From the NCBI GenBank assembly GCA_000166095.1, contig CP002278.1, positions 1,086,001-1,150,000 on the forward strand: a DNA stretch of 64,000 bases, given 5' to 3'. The notes beneath the pieces were generated by a model. That model searched no databases, was not told the origin of the DNA, and saw nothing but the letters and a program-made list of their open reading frames with translations. The translations under genes and the position numbers were made by a program. The DNA comes from Methanothermus fervidus DSM 2088 (GTDB lineage: Archaea > Methanobacteriota > Methanobacteria > DSM-2088 > Methanothermaceae). Shown here one piece after another: positions 36,434 through 45,184 of the stretch. The number at the start of each line of letters is the position of its first letter. The stretch's first letter is position 1.

Positions 36434-36886
36434 CTAACATTTTTCAATATCATCGAATTTCATCTGTTTAATCTTTTTAATAATTTTACAAGTGCTATCA
36501 AGTGGTGACTTCTTATATTCTTTAATTCTAACAACTTTACAATCAATATTCCTTTTTTTTAATTCTTTTTGGAGTTCTTTTTCATCAAAATCTTGATCAG
36601 GGCCCAAAGCAATTATATCAGGTTTTATTTTTTCTACGGTTTTGAAAATATCACCTTCACATCCTAAATATGCTTCATCTACAGGTTTTAACATTTTAAC
36701 AACTTCTAATCTTTGTTTTTCATTTATTACAGGTTTTCTTTTTCTTGCTCTAACTGTTGAATCTCTTGCAACTATAACCACAAGTTTTGAATTTTTACCA
36801 CCTAATTCTTTTGCTTTTTTTAAATAAAAACCATGCCCTGGATGTATTATATCAAAAGTGCCTGTGGCCATTACTATTTTTCGTAT
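36434..36886 (-). CDS. ribL: FAD synthetase RibL, probably starting at AUA
   Basis: Archaeal FMN adenylyltransferase of the nucleotidyltransferase ([10 protein letters not shown]) class, making FAD. Motifs: [22 protein letters not shown] at the start, [14 protein letters not shown] near 46-59, and [10 protein letters not shown] near 95. The first ATG (36871) gives MATGTFD, which lacks the first beta strand normally preceding GTFD, and the only ribosome site, GGAGGTT (in the end of hisA), is about 22 bases away. Seven bases after that site lies ATA (36884-36886) in frame, giving [11 protein letters not shown], the expected N-terminus. An AUA start is therefore my preferred reading. Overlaps hisA by 13 bases. 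Confidence 0.85.
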   Translation of the reverse strand: MRKIVMATGTFDIIHPGHGFYLKKAKELGGKNSKLVVIVARDSTVRARKRKPVINEKQRLEVVKMLKPVDEAYLGCEGDIFKTVEKIKPDIIALGPDQDFDEKELQKELKKRNIDCKVVRIKEYKKSPLDSTCKIIKKIKQMKFDDIEKC

Positions 36887-37587
36887 TCTAGAACCTCCTT
36901 TAAGTTTATTTTACCTTTATATAGTGCAGAACCAATTACAACGCCATAAACACCAATATTTTTTAATTTTTTAATATCTTCTATTGAGCTAACTCCTCCT
37001 GAATATACTATTGGAATATTTACAGATTTAACCAATTTTTTAACGATTTTTGTTTCTATACCACTCATCAAACCTTCTACATCTACATTTGTATATAGTA
37101 TACTTCCAACACCTATTTTTTGGAATAATTTGGCAAGTTCTATTGGATTTTTGGTTGTGGTTTTGGTCCAACCTTCAACAACGACTTTAGAGCTTTTACT
37201 GTCTAGAGCCACCATTATTCTTTCACTACCATAAATATTTACAAGTTTTTCCACAATTTTAGGTTTTTTAATGGCTATAGTTCCTAATATTATTCTTTTT
37301 ATTCCCAAATTCAATAATTTTTCGGCATATTTTTTTGTTCTAATACCACCACCAAATTGAATTGGAATGGAAACTGTGTTCAATATTTTTTTCACAATTT
37401 TTAAATTATTTCCAGTTCCAAATGCTCCATCTAAATCTACAATATGTAACAATTTTGCACCTTTCTTTTCCCACATTTTAGATACATACACCGGATCGTC
37501 TATTACCACTTGTTCACTTCCAGGTTTCCCTTGTACCAACTGTACACACTTTCCTTCTTTAATATCTATTGCAGGGATTATTATCAT
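36874..37587 (-). CDS. hisA: Phosphoribosylformimino-5-aminoimidazole carboxamide ribotide isomerase
   Basis: Histidine biosynthesis Amadori isomerase with a (beta/alpha)8 fold, 237 residues from [20 protein letters not shown]. Catalytic Asp is in PAID (residue 7) and the second in ALDSK near 127; phosphate loops are IQFGGGIRT near 77 and [13 protein letters not shown] near 198. The true start is ATG 37587: the ribosome site GGAGGT (37594-37599) lies in the right end of a TnpB-element relic that begins four bases upstream of the start codon. In-frame codons further upstream (to 37647) are element sequence. The promoter may also be in the relic. Confidence 0.94.
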   Translation of the reverse strand: MIIIPAIDIKEGKCVQLVQGKPGSEQVVIDDPVYVSKMWEKKGAKLLHIVDLDGAFGTGNNLKIVKKILNTVSIPIQFGGGIRTKKYAEKLLNLGIKRIILGTIAIKKPKIVEKLVNIYGSERIMVALDSKSSKVVVEGWTKTTTKNPIELAKLFQKIGVGSILYTNVDVEGLMSGIETKIVKKLVKSVNIPIVYSGGVSSIEDIKKLKNIGVYGVVIGSALYKGKINLKEVLEYEK

Positions 37588-37591
37588 TGAG

Positions 37592-37983
37592 TTACCTCCT
37601 GTGGAACTTCCAGCTTCATCAAAAAAGTATAATCCTAAGTAGAGCATTTTTCTAAATAAGCAGTCAGAGCTACTCCACTCCTCAACAATACTCTACATAT
37701 AGACTATGTTAGAAAAATAATTATAAACATTCCTACAAATCTCTAAACTTTCCAATAGCTTATTTTTTGTTTTTCACGGGATAAGTCTGGATTTATATGC
37801 TATGACATAAAGAAAAGTAATGGATTTATATATAGTTTTCTTAATTTCTAGAGCATTTTTGGAGAGAGAAAGAGGAAGTAAAAGAAGAGTTGTGTATATT
37901 TTTTAGAACAAGTGCTAATTTTGTGCTTCATCTATATAAATACTTTTCTTATTTCTCTCAATCCCTGATAGAGTGGAAATCTG
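37592..37983 (-). mobile_element. TnpB-element relic immediately upstream of hisA
   Basis: About 392 bases; most of the 550-base gap before pyrK. It follows CATTGAG, begins TTACCTCCTGTGGAACTTCC, then matches the 19300 relic (AAAAAAGTATAATCCTAAGT), jumps to the tnpB 5' region (ATAATTATAAACATTCCTAC) and ends with CCCTGATAGAGTGGAAATCT. No tnpB body remains. Its right end gives hisA its Shine-Dalgarno sequence. The remaining bases to 38139 hold the pyrK promoter side; nothing else is seen. Confidence 0.88.
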
Positions 37984-38139
37984 TTTTCTCCTATCAAGTT
38001 TTTTGGTTTCCACAAAAGCTCCATTAAAATTCAACCAAAATGCTTTAAGATCCTGATAACTTTTCACACACTTACGTATCTTCCATATATTATGAATGTT
38101 TAACATTATCTTACAAGAAATCTTTTTTGGAGGTAAGTT

Positions 38140-38925
38140 ATGCATACACCTAAAGTATTGAAAATAGATGAAGTGATAAGGGAATCTAAAGACGTAAAAA
38201 CCTTTATTTTTAAATGGAATGGAAAAATGCCACAACCTGGGCAGTTTATGATGGTATGGAATTTTAAAGATGAAAAACCTATGTCTGTTTCTTTCATAGA
38301 CCATGTGGAGAGAAAAATAGGTATTTCAATAAAAAAAGTAGGAGAATTTACATCTGAAGTACATAAATTAACTCCAGGCGACATGCTTGGCTTGAGAGGA
38401 CCATATGGCCGCAGTTTCAAAATAATCGGTGAAAAAATACTTGCAATCGGTGGCGGAATTGGAATGGCACCGATTGTACCTTTAATTGAAGAAGCAAGAA
38501 AAAGAGATGTCAAGGTAGATGCTGTTGTGGCTGCAAAAACTAAAGATGAATTATTATTTTTAAAAAGAATTAAAAAATCTGGTGCAAAAATATTTCCATG
38601 TACTGAAGATGGTAGTTATGGATTTAAAGGTTTAGTAACAGAATTTATTTCTAATAAACTCAATGAAAATCAATATGATATGGCTGTTGTATGTGGTCCT
38701 GAATTAATGATGAAAAAATTATTTGAAATATTAGATATTCCCACACAATTTTCATTGGAAAGATATATGAAGTGTGGCTGTGGAATTTGTGGCCAATGTT
38801 GTGTTGATAAAACTGGTTGGAGAGTATGTGTTGAAGGCCCTGTTTTTTGGGATTATGAGTTAAAAATGATAGAAGAATTTGGAGTCTACAAAAGAAATTC
38901 TAAAGGAATTCCAAAAAAATTTTGA
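38140..38925 (+). CDS. pyrK: Dihydroorotate dehydrogenase electron-transfer subunit
   Basis: FAD/[2Fe-2S] protein that moves electrons from PyrD to NAD-type acceptors. The 261 residues show the ferredoxin-reductase-like FAD domain (PGQFMMVWNF near 36, LRGPYGRSFKI near 87), the nucleotide-binding AIGGGIGMAPIVPLIEEA near 104, and the Cys motif MKCGCGICGQCCVDKTGWRVC near 210-230 that holds the [2Fe-2S] centre. ATG 38140 follows GGAGGTAAGTT. pyrD is 18 kb away at 19752, so the pair is split here. Confidence 0.9.
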   Translation: MHTPKVLKIDEVIRESKDVKTFIFKWNGKMPQPGQFMMVWNFKDEKPMSVSFIDHVERKIGISIKKVGEFTSEVHKLTPGDMLGLRGPYGRSFKIIGEKILAIGGGIGMAPIVPLIEEARKRDVKVDAVVAAKTKDELLFLKRIKKSGAKIFPCTEDGSYGFKGLVTEFISNKLNENQYDMAVVCGPELMMKKLFEILDIPTQFSLERYMKCGCGICGQCCVDKTGWRVCVEGPVFWDYELKMIEEFGVYKRNSKGIPKKF

Positions 38926-38946
38926 TAAAAATGCGGAGGATTGATT

Positions 38947-39924
38947 GTGAAGGCTGATTTGGGTAAAGTAATGACATCGGTCCCATTTTTAACTATAATT
39001 CTAGTTATCTTATCATTCATTGTACTTTATCCTTTATTCACGACTTTAATTTTAAGCGCTGTTTTTGCTTATGGAACAAATTTGATTTCAAAAAAATTTG
39101 AGAAAAAGGTTAAATATAAATCACTCTCCATAACGATTGGAATGATAACTATAGTTTTGCCAATATTATTTGTTTTATTATTTCTTTTTTATTCGCTTCT
39201 AAATGCTTTACCTTCTCTTATTAAAGTTGTAAATGTTCACAGCATAATGAAATACATACCATTTAAAGTACCTACAGATATAATAACAGATTTAACCCAT
39301 AGGGTTGTAGAATTTGTATTTGTTTATCTATTAGAGCTGGTACGTTCCCTACCAACTTTGTCAATACATCTACTTGTGTTTATTATGTCAACATTTTATT
39401 TGGCACGAGATGGAACAAAATTGATACAATATATACGTTCAATATTACCTAAAAATAAAGTAAAACTCTTCAATAAAATGCTTAGAGAAATTGAAGTTAC
39501 CATAAGAGCAATATTTTATGGACATTTTCTTGCCGCATTAATAGTAGGTATATTTGCTACTATGGCATATTATATACTTGGATATCCATTTCCTGCTATT
39601 CTAGGCGTTATAACAATGTTTACAACAGTTATACCAGTTATAGGACCTTGGCCTGTCTATCTTTCTCTTGGAATATATGATATAATTCATGGCAATGTTA
39701 TTAGAGGGGTTGCAATAATAGTTTTTGGGAAAAGTTTAGGATTTTTAGATGTTTATTTGAGGACAGAATTAGGAGGTAAGTATGCAGAGATTCATCCGAT
39801 GTTATTTTTAGTAGGTTTTATTGGTGGCCCAATGATTTGGGGGATAGCAGGATTTATTTTAGGTCCATTAATTCTCTGTACAACTCACACTATCATAAAG
39901 ACATATAAATCTATTGAAACATGA
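38947..39924 (+). CDS. AI-2E transporter family (PerM/UPF0118) membrane protein
   Basis: The 325-residue membrane protein has about eight hydrophobic segments. It carries the family core GHFLAALIVGIFATMAYYILGYPFPAILGV near 195-225 and TTVIPVIGPWPVYLSLGIYDIIHG, then LGGKYAEIHPMLFLVGFIGGP near 275. Transport substrates for archaeal members are unknown; the AI-2E name is by homology, and some relatives act as Na+/H+ antiporters. GTG 38947 lies seven bases after GGAGG; the TTG at 38941 is too close to it. Converges with the following gene (14-base overlap). Confidence 0.82.
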   Translation: MKADLGKVMTSVPFLTIILVILSFIVLYPLFTTLILSAVFAYGTNLISKKFEKKVKYKSLSITIGMITIVLPILFVLLFLFYSLLNALPSLIKVVNVHSIMKYIPFKVPTDIITDLTHRVVEFVFVYLLELVRSLPTLSIHLLVFIMSTFYLARDGTKLIQYIRSILPKNKVKLFNKMLREIEVTIRAIFYGHFLAALIVGIFATMAYYILGYPFPAILGVITMFTTVIPVIGPWPVYLSLGIYDIIHGNVIRGVAIIVFGKSLGFLDVYLRTELGGKYAEIHPMLFLVGFIGGPMIWGIAGFILGPLILCTTHTIIKTYKSIET

Positions 39925-40804
39925 GAGGTTCTTTTAATCTCCAAAATCTACAAAATGCACATCTTTTGCCTTGTGAAGGCATTCTACATATTTCACATTC
40001 TCTTAATTCAAAGTCTTTTTTCTTAAAGATTTTTCTATTTCTTAAAAATCCACGAATAAAATTTAACTTTATTCCTGGATTATCTTTTTCCAAAATATCT
40101 AAAAATTTTTTGTATTTGATTGATGTAGCTCCTCTTGCATATTTACATTTTTTAGTTACATGCTCAATTTTAGCAAAAGATGCATATAATGATATTTCCT
40201 TATCACGTAACTCATACAGAGGCTTAATTTTTTTAACAAACTTATCTTCTGCTTCAAGTAATGGGCCTTGTTTTGATAGATAATCAATATTCCAATGTAA
40301 AATATTTGAAAAAACAAAGGCACTTTCATCATCTAAGTTATGTCCAGTAGCTACAGCAGTAAATCCATTATCATATGCAAATTTATTCATAATATATCTC
40401 TTTGTTAGACCACAATATGAACAAACAGGTCTCCTTGTTTTTACTTCACCAATACCTCTTCCAAGCAATTTTTTTATTTTTACAATATGTAATGGTAAAC
40501 CAATTTCACTAAATATTTTCTTGGAGGATTTTTTACACATTTCGGAATAATCCTCTATTCCTAAATCTATATGTAGACCTTCAAATTCATATCCCAGTTT
40601 GTTTAGTATGTATGCTAACACTAAGGAATCTTTACCACCACTAACTGCAACTAACAATTTTTCATCCTTTTCTATTAATCTATGTTTATCTATTACATTT
40701 TTAACTCTATTTTCACAATATTCTTTGAAATGATTTTCACAAAGATGCATACGTGGATATCTTATAGTTACTTCAGCTTCTTTGTTACAAAATTTACACT
40801 TCAT
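39911..40804 (-). CDS. TtuA/Ncs6-family tRNA 2-thiolation ATPase
   Basis: PP-loop adenylating enzyme that activates a tRNA uridine for sulfur insertion. The 297 residues include an N-terminal zinc finger (CKFC ... CENH), the PP-loop VAVSGGKDSLVLAY near 48-61, TGHNLDDESAFVFSN near 153, GPLLEAEDKFVKKIKPL, CKYARGATS, and a C-terminal zinc finger CEICRMPSQGKRCAFC. Cys in CSYCG near 134 and CKYA are the expected catalytic or [4Fe-4S] ligands. Whether it modifies U54 (TtuA) or U34 (Ncs6) cannot be decided from sequence alone. It overlaps coaBC by 11 bases. Confidence 0.88.
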   Translation of the reverse strand: MKCKFCNKEAEVTIRYPRMHLCENHFKEYCENRVKNVIDKHRLIEKDEKLLVAVSGGKDSLVLAYILNKLGYEFEGLHIDLGIEDYSEMCKKSSKKIFSEIGLPLHIVKIKKLLGRGIGEVKTRRPVCSYCGLTKRYIMNKFAYDNGFTAVATGHNLDDESAFVFSNILHWNIDYLSKQGPLLEAEDKFVKKIKPLYELRDKEISLYASFAKIEHVTKKCKYARGATSIKYKKFLDILEKDNPGIKLNFIRGFLRNRKIFKKKDFELRECEICRMPSQGKRCAFCRFWRLKEPLMFQ

Positions 40805-41951
40805 TTAATTCCTTCCCAATTTTTTCAATGATAATTTTTGCTAATTTACTTTTCTCCATCAGTGGAAATTCCTCTATATCCTTATTTATTATTGTTGCTT
40901 CAATTTTTGATGATCCAAATCCATTTTTTGAAACGTCATTGGCAACAACCATGTCTGCATTGGATTCTCTTTTTAATTTTTTCGCTGAATTTATCAATTC
41001 TTCTTTTGTAACATTGTATTCAGCTTTAAAACCAACAAGATAAATATTTGGATTTATTTTTTTTACTTCATTTATTACTTTGGGATTTGGTATGAGTTTT
41101 AATTCAATAGGTTTTGAAGATGAGATTTTCTTCTCATAATATTTATAAGGTTTAAAATCAGATATTGCTCCAACAGAGATAAATACATCGTAATCTCTTA
41201 CAATATCCTTTATCTTATCTAACATCTCCTCTGTTGACAATGCTTTAATTTTATTTATAGATTTGGGTATTATTTCTTCAACTCTTCCAATCAATAAGGT
41301 TACATCTGCACCTTGTATAAAAGCTTCCTTAGCAAGCTCTACACCCATCTTTCCAGAGCTTAAATTAGATATACCACGTATGGGATCTATAGGTTCATAA
41401 GTACCTCCAGCTGTTATAAGTACTCTTTTACCCTCTAGAATTCTTGGTGATATTTTTCTAAATACATTCAAAACAATATCTTCAATATCTGGGAATTTTG
41501 CTTTCCCATCCTCAATTTTTGGATCTACAAAAGTTACATTTTCATATTTTTTATCAATTTCTTCTATTTTGTCTTTTATTGCCTTATACATATGTTCATT
41601 CATCGCTGGAACAAAAATTATAGGTGTATTAGCACCACAAGCAGCTAATAATAATGTATTAATGGGATTATCAGCTATCTTACATGCAAATTTAGATATA
41701 ATATTTGCAGTAGCAGGGGCAACAACTATAGCCTCTGCTTCAGCATACTTAACATGTTCTACCTTACCTGTTAGCTCAAGTACAACCTTCTTTTTGGTTG
41801 CAAATTCCATTGCATAAGGATGTATAATTTTGCATGCATCGTCGCTCATAAAGCACTTAACATCAAAACCTCGCCTTTTCAGCTCCCTAGCTAATTTAAC
41901 AGATTCTATTGCAGCTATACTTCCAGTAACACACAAAACTATCATGCTCAT
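40794..41951 (-). CDS. coaBC: Phosphopantothenoylcysteine decarboxylase / synthase
   Basis: Bifunctional coenzyme A biosynthesis enzyme of 385 residues. The N-terminal FMN-dependent decarboxylase (CoaC) has VLCVTGSIAAIESVKLARELK and FVPAMNEHMY; the C-terminal synthase (CoaB) has ITAGGTYEPIDPIRGISNLSSG near 187-208, SVGAISDFKPY near 265 and the ADMVVANDVSKNGFGSS segment. Order and length are standard. Start ATG 41951 overlaps the stop of the KH-domain gene before it. Confidence 0.94.
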   Translation of the reverse strand: MSMIVLCVTGSIAAIESVKLARELKRRGFDVKCFMSDDACKIIHPYAMEFATKKKVVLELTGKVEHVKYAEAEAIVVAPATANIISKFACKIADNPINTLLLAACGANTPIIFVPAMNEHMYKAIKDKIEEIDKKYENVTFVDPKIEDGKAKFPDIEDIVLNVFRKISPRILEGKRVLITAGGTYEPIDPIRGISNLSSGKMGVELAKEAFIQGADVTLLIGRVEEIIPKSINKIKALSTEEMLDKIKDIVRDYDVFISVGAISDFKPYKYYEKKISSSKPIELKLIPNPKVINEVKKINPNIYLVGFKAEYNVTKEELINSAKKLKRESNADMVVANDVSKNGFGSSKIEATIINKDIEEFPLMEKSKLAKIIIEKIGKELNEV

Positions 41952-42445
41952 GCTTCATCAACAACTATTGTAGTTTTTTTACCAGTTAATTTTTGTATTA
42001 TTTCATTTAAATTATTTAGATCTCCCGGAATCCTAGAGCTATCTTCTTTTGCAACCCTTATTTTAAATTTTTTCTTTCCATCAACAGTGTAAACAATATT
42101 TATGCCAGAAATTGTTGCAGGAGCTAAAACATCCTCTGCTACAGATCTTAAATCTTTATTTTCACCAACAACTCTAACCTTTTTTCCAATAGCTCTTGCT
42201 ATTCTTTTAACGATTTTACCACCTTTACCAATTAATTTTCCAACTTCATCTTTTTTTGTAATTATGACTACTACATCTCCCATGTCTATTGCTTTTTTAA
42301 ATCCAATTTTTCCTTTGCCGATCCTATAGAGTATCTTTGATATTTCATACTCTAGTTTGCTCACCTCTCCTTTCCTAAGTTTTTCTTCACAACCTTGACA
42401 CAAAATCCCACTTTTCAAACATACATCACATATTGGTAATCCCAT
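41948..42445 (-). CDS. Zinc-finger plus KH-domain RNA-binding protein (NusA-related)
   Basis: The 165-residue archaeal protein has an N-terminal Cys4 finger (CDVCLKSGILCQGC) and a KH RNA-binding domain with VGKLIGKGGKIVKRIARAIGKKVRVVG (GKGG loop) near 78-104. The C-terminal part, YTVDGKKKFKIRVAKEDSSRIPG, is conserved in methanogens. It is usually annotated as a transcription elongation factor NusA-like or KH type-2 protein; its role is unproven. The start lies behind a GGAGGTGATT site (plus-strand AATCACCTCC near 42451). It is upstream of coaBC with a four-base overlap. Confidence 0.78.
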   Translation of the reverse strand: MGLPICDVCLKSGILCQGCEEKLRKGEVSKLEYEISKILYRIGKGKIGFKKAIDMGDVVVIITKKDEVGKLIGKGGKIVKRIARAIGKKVRVVGENKDLRSVAEDVLAPATISGINIVYTVDGKKKFKIRVAKEDSSRIPGDLNNLNEIIQKLTGKKTTIVVDEA

Positions 42446-42484
42446 TATATAATCACCTCCTATAATTTTTCAAATTTAAGAAAT

Positions 42485-43000
42485 CTAAGAGATTTTAAAT
42501 GTACTAATAACAATGTCAAAATTTAGTTTTTCTTCTTTAAATTTATTTGGAGGGGCTGTACACAAAACTATATAAGCTTCGTCTCCATGAGGTATCCATA
42601 CGGCTCTCTGGATTTTTTCTTGTCCGTCACTGACCAGGTATATGCATTCTATTGCCTGATAGCCGTTGAAAGTTACGTTACTCTCTGATATTTTTTGATA
42701 CCTCGGATCACTGAAAAGTGCTGTGTAAGTCTCCTGATAAGTATCGTATAAACTCTTATTTAATTTCTTTTTTTGTATAACAACTGATACGGTTGCAAAG
42801 CCAGAACTATTCACAGATTTTGGATCTGCAACTGCACATATGACATCAGGATTTTTTGGCGTTGCAACTACCCAATCTTTTGGATATTCAAAAGATATAT
42901 TATCTTTTGAAAAGACATTTCTATCTGTGTTTAATGTATATGCATAACCAAGTATAAAGACAATGGAAAGTAGTAATATGAATAATACAATTTTTCTCAA
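42485..43000 (-). CDS. Exported PsbP-related protein
   Basis: 171 residues with an N-terminal hydrophobic signal or anchor (about 4-22). The following domain resembles the PsbP-like fold found in Methanobacteriales exported proteins: FSKDNISFEYPKDWVVATPKNPD, then VSVVIQKKKLNKSLYDTYQE, NVTFNGYQAIECIYLVSDGQEKIQRAVWI and FKEEKLNFDIVISTFKI. Acts outside the membrane; function unknown. It sits twelve bases after the coiled-coil membrane protein upstream, on the same strand. Confidence 0.7.
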   Translation of the reverse strand: MRKIVLFILLLSIVFILGYAYTLNTDRNVFSKDNISFEYPKDWVVATPKNPDVICAVADPKSVNSSGFATVSVVIQKKKLNKSLYDTYQETYTALFSDPRYQKISESNVTFNGYQAIECIYLVSDGQEKIQRAVWIPHGDEAYIVLCTAPPNKFKEEKLNFDIVISTFKIS

Positions 43001-43011
43001 CTGTTTCCCTC

Positions 43012-43548
43012 CTATCCACTAATATTTTGACTTGGAGTTGGATGGCTTTCAGATGGAGTAGGCTGTTGATAACTTTCAGGCTGGTAACTAATAGTTGGAT
43101 GTTGATAGCTTACATATCCCTGGGTTTCATTGGCAGTGAAATTCTGTGTGACATTTGTTGCATTACTAATACTTTGTGGAAAGGCTGTTTCATTTACAAA
43201 TACAACCGGTGTATGTGGTGAAAATTTTAAAACATATAAGCCAAATGCACTTCCTATTGCAAATGCAAGTAAGATTGTAACTAATATTGAACTTTTTATT
43301 TTACTTCCTTTATCTTTGTAATCCAAGTAGCTTTCCTTAAGCTCTTTTTTTCTTTTTTCAACTTTTGGTTTTTCTTTCTTAGGACTTTTCATTTGTTCTA
43401 AACGATCTAGAATCTTTAAAGCCTTCAATTCACTAGTGTACTTATTTTTGAGATTCCTATAAACATCTTCAGAAATTTTACCTTCCTTAAAATCCTTTTC
43501 TAATTTTTCTAATTTTTTTTCTAAGTCCCTTTTGCTAATACCTACCAT
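43012..43548 (-). CDS. Single-pass membrane protein with N-terminal coiled coil
   Basis: 178 residues, not a recognised enzyme. Residues 6-70 are highly charged and helical (KRDLEKKLEKLEKDFKEG, ISEDVYRNLKNKYTSELK resembles a SHOCT-like two-helix unit). One transmembrane helix at about 86-106 (SSILVTILLAFAIGSAFGLYVL) is followed by a Thr/Ser/Asn/Gln/Pro-rich tail (NATNVTQNFTANETQG ... QQPTPSESHPTPSQ), which would be extracellular and glycosylated. ATG 43548 has no well-spaced ribosome site; a short hairpin ATCCC-CTTC-GGGAT overlaps the start. Confidence 0.65.
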   Translation of the reverse strand: MVGISKRDLEKKLEKLEKDFKEGKISEDVYRNLKNKYTSELKALKILDRLEQMKSPKKEKPKVEKRKKELKESYLDYKDKGSKIKSSILVTILLAFAIGSAFGLYVLKFSPHTPVVFVNETAFPQSISNATNVTQNFTANETQGYVSYQHPTISYQPESYQQPTPSESHPTPSQNISG

Positions 43549-43774
43549 CCCCTTCGGGATTTTGAAATAATAATAAAATTAAATTTTTTATAAAAAATTG
43601 AGCCCTAAGGCTTCATAAATTATATTCAAAAAATTTTGTAGGTAGTACTGTAATGCAATATAATATTTTGTCTCAATAATATAAAATTTTATCATAACTT
43701 CACTAATAAAACAAAAAGTTTTTTAGAGAAAATTCACATAAAAATCTCAAATATTTTTGGAGGGCATACATTTA

Positions 43775-44326
43775 ATGATTAAGATTGAATGTTATGATAA
43801 AAAAGGTGTTGAGGCATATGATCTCATTGTTAGACAGACAATTCAAGATTTACAATTAATTCATGCCATAAGAAATTTGAGGATATTCATGGATCCCAGA
43901 GAACCTGTTTTTATTATAATAGTAGAACCTGAGAAGACACCAGGACCTGTGTATCTTGATGATATATGTAGTTGGGAATACAAGGGCCCTAATCTTTACA
44001 TAAATGTTGAAAATGAAACATACTTACCAGATTTATTAAGAAAATTACGAGAATTAGGCATGGATGAGAAAGTCAGTCAGCCAAGCAGATTTGAGATAAT
44101 AATTGAAGATGCAGAAATTGATCCTAAAAAATTTATAGTCCGAGACCCTGCTGAAATATTGAGAATGAAAATTTATGATGCAATTTTTAGAATAATACCT
44201 GAAGGATTTAGAGTTATTGAAAATATATCTACTGACGAGTTAATAGGAATGGTTTGTAGTGATACAACGCTTAAAGAAGAATGGATAAAGAAAGGAAAAG
44301 CCATGATTGAGGAGATGAGGAGATAA
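43775..44326 (+). CDS. Methanogenesis marker protein 17
   Basis: Matches the methanogen-specific marker 17 family (about 183 residues): IKIECYDKKGVEAYDLIVRQT at the start, LRIFMDPREPVFIIIVE near 45 and FEIIIEDAEIDPKKFIVRDPAEI near 109. Recent structural work, as I recall it, places Mmp17 in the ATP-driven activation complex of methyl-coenzyme M reductase together with McrC, Mmp3, Mmp7 and A2. The start is ATG 43775 behind GGAGGG; the TTG at 43757 overlaps that site. It is two bases before nifB in the same unit. Confidence 0.8.
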   Translation: MIKIECYDKKGVEAYDLIVRQTIQDLQLIHAIRNLRIFMDPREPVFIIIVEPEKTPGPVYLDDICSWEYKGPNLYINVENETYLPDLLRKLRELGMDEKVSQPSRFEIIIEDAEIDPKKFIVRDPAEILRMKIYDAIFRIIPEGFRVIENISTDELIGMVCSDTTLKEEWIKKGKAMIEEMRR

Positions 44327-44328
44327 AC

Positions 44329-45183
44329 ATGACACCGCGTCAAACTAGATTTGCTCATTTTACTAAAGTACATCCTTGTTTTAATGAAAAATTGCATGAT
44401 AAGGTTGGGAGGATTCATCTCCCAATAGCTCCCAAATGTAACATCCATTGCAATTTTTGTGTAAGAGAAAAAAGTAAATGTAAAATTAGACCTGGTGTAA
44501 CGTCTAGGATAATGACAGTTGATGAAGCCATAAAACATGTAGAAAAAGTTACTAAAAAAATGAAAATATCTGTAATAGGCGTTGCTGGTCCTGGAGATCC
44601 ACTAGCAAATCCAGAAACCTTCGAATTTTTTAAAAAGGCTAAAAAAAAGTTTCCTAATCTTATAAAATGTTTGAGTACAAATGGATTGCTACTACCTGAA
44701 AAGAGTGAGGAATTAAAAAAATTAGGAATCAATACAATCACTGTAACTATAAATGCCATTGATCCCAAAATTGGAAAAAAGATATATTCATATGTTTTTT
44801 ATCATGGGAAGAAATATACTGGAGAAAAAGCTTTTAAAATATTATTAAAAAATCAACTTGAAGGAATAGAGAAAGTATCTGATAAAATATGTGTGAAGGT
44901 CAATACTGTGCTTATTCCTGGGCTAAATGATAAAGAGATTGTCAAAATTGCTAAAACTGTTAAGAAAAAAGGAGCTTCAATGATGAATATAATTCCACTC
45001 ATACCCTTAGGTAAAATGTCAAATTATAGAAGACCTACTTGTGAAGAGTTAGAAAAGGCTAGAAAAGAAGCTGAAAAAATAATACCTGTTTTTAGAGCAT
45101 GTAGTCAATGTCGTGCAGATGCATATGGAATTCCAGGAGGTAAAGATAAACATTTAGGAATGACACCATGGAGTCATTATTAG
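44329..45183 (+). CDS. nifB: NifB-like radical SAM protein
   Basis: Radical SAM enzyme that builds the [8Fe-9S-C] precursor (NifB-co, L-cluster) in nitrogen fixers. The 284 residues lack the NafY domain, as in archaeal NifBs: RIHLPIAPKCNIHCNFCVREKS (CxxxCxxC near 37-44), GVAGPGDPLANPETFEF near 84, NTVLIPGLND near 200, and the C-terminal CSQCRADAYGIPGGKD. No nif structural genes are in view. Coupling to mmp17 (two bases) suggests the product serves methyl-CoM reductase activation, whose complex has been reported to hold L-cluster-like Fe-S clusters. Confidence 0.9.
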   Translation: MTPRQTRFAHFTKVHPCFNEKLHDKVGRIHLPIAPKCNIHCNFCVREKSKCKIRPGVTSRIMTVDEAIKHVEKVTKKMKISVIGVAGPGDPLANPETFEFFKKAKKKFPNLIKCLSTNGLLLPEKSEELKKLGINTITVTINAIDPKIGKKIYSYVFYHGKKYTGEKAFKILLKNQLEGIEKVSDKICVKVNTVLIPGLNDKEIVKIAKTVKKKGASMMNIIPLIPLGKMSNYRRPTCEELEKARKEAEKIIPVFRACSQCRADAYGIPGGKDKHLGMTPWSHY

Positions 45184-45184
45184 C

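Noticed and set aside
43549-43562. ATCCC-CTTC-GGGAT hairpin at the start of the coiled-coil membrane protein
   Set aside because: Only five pairs and single occurrence; too little to call a regulatory element.
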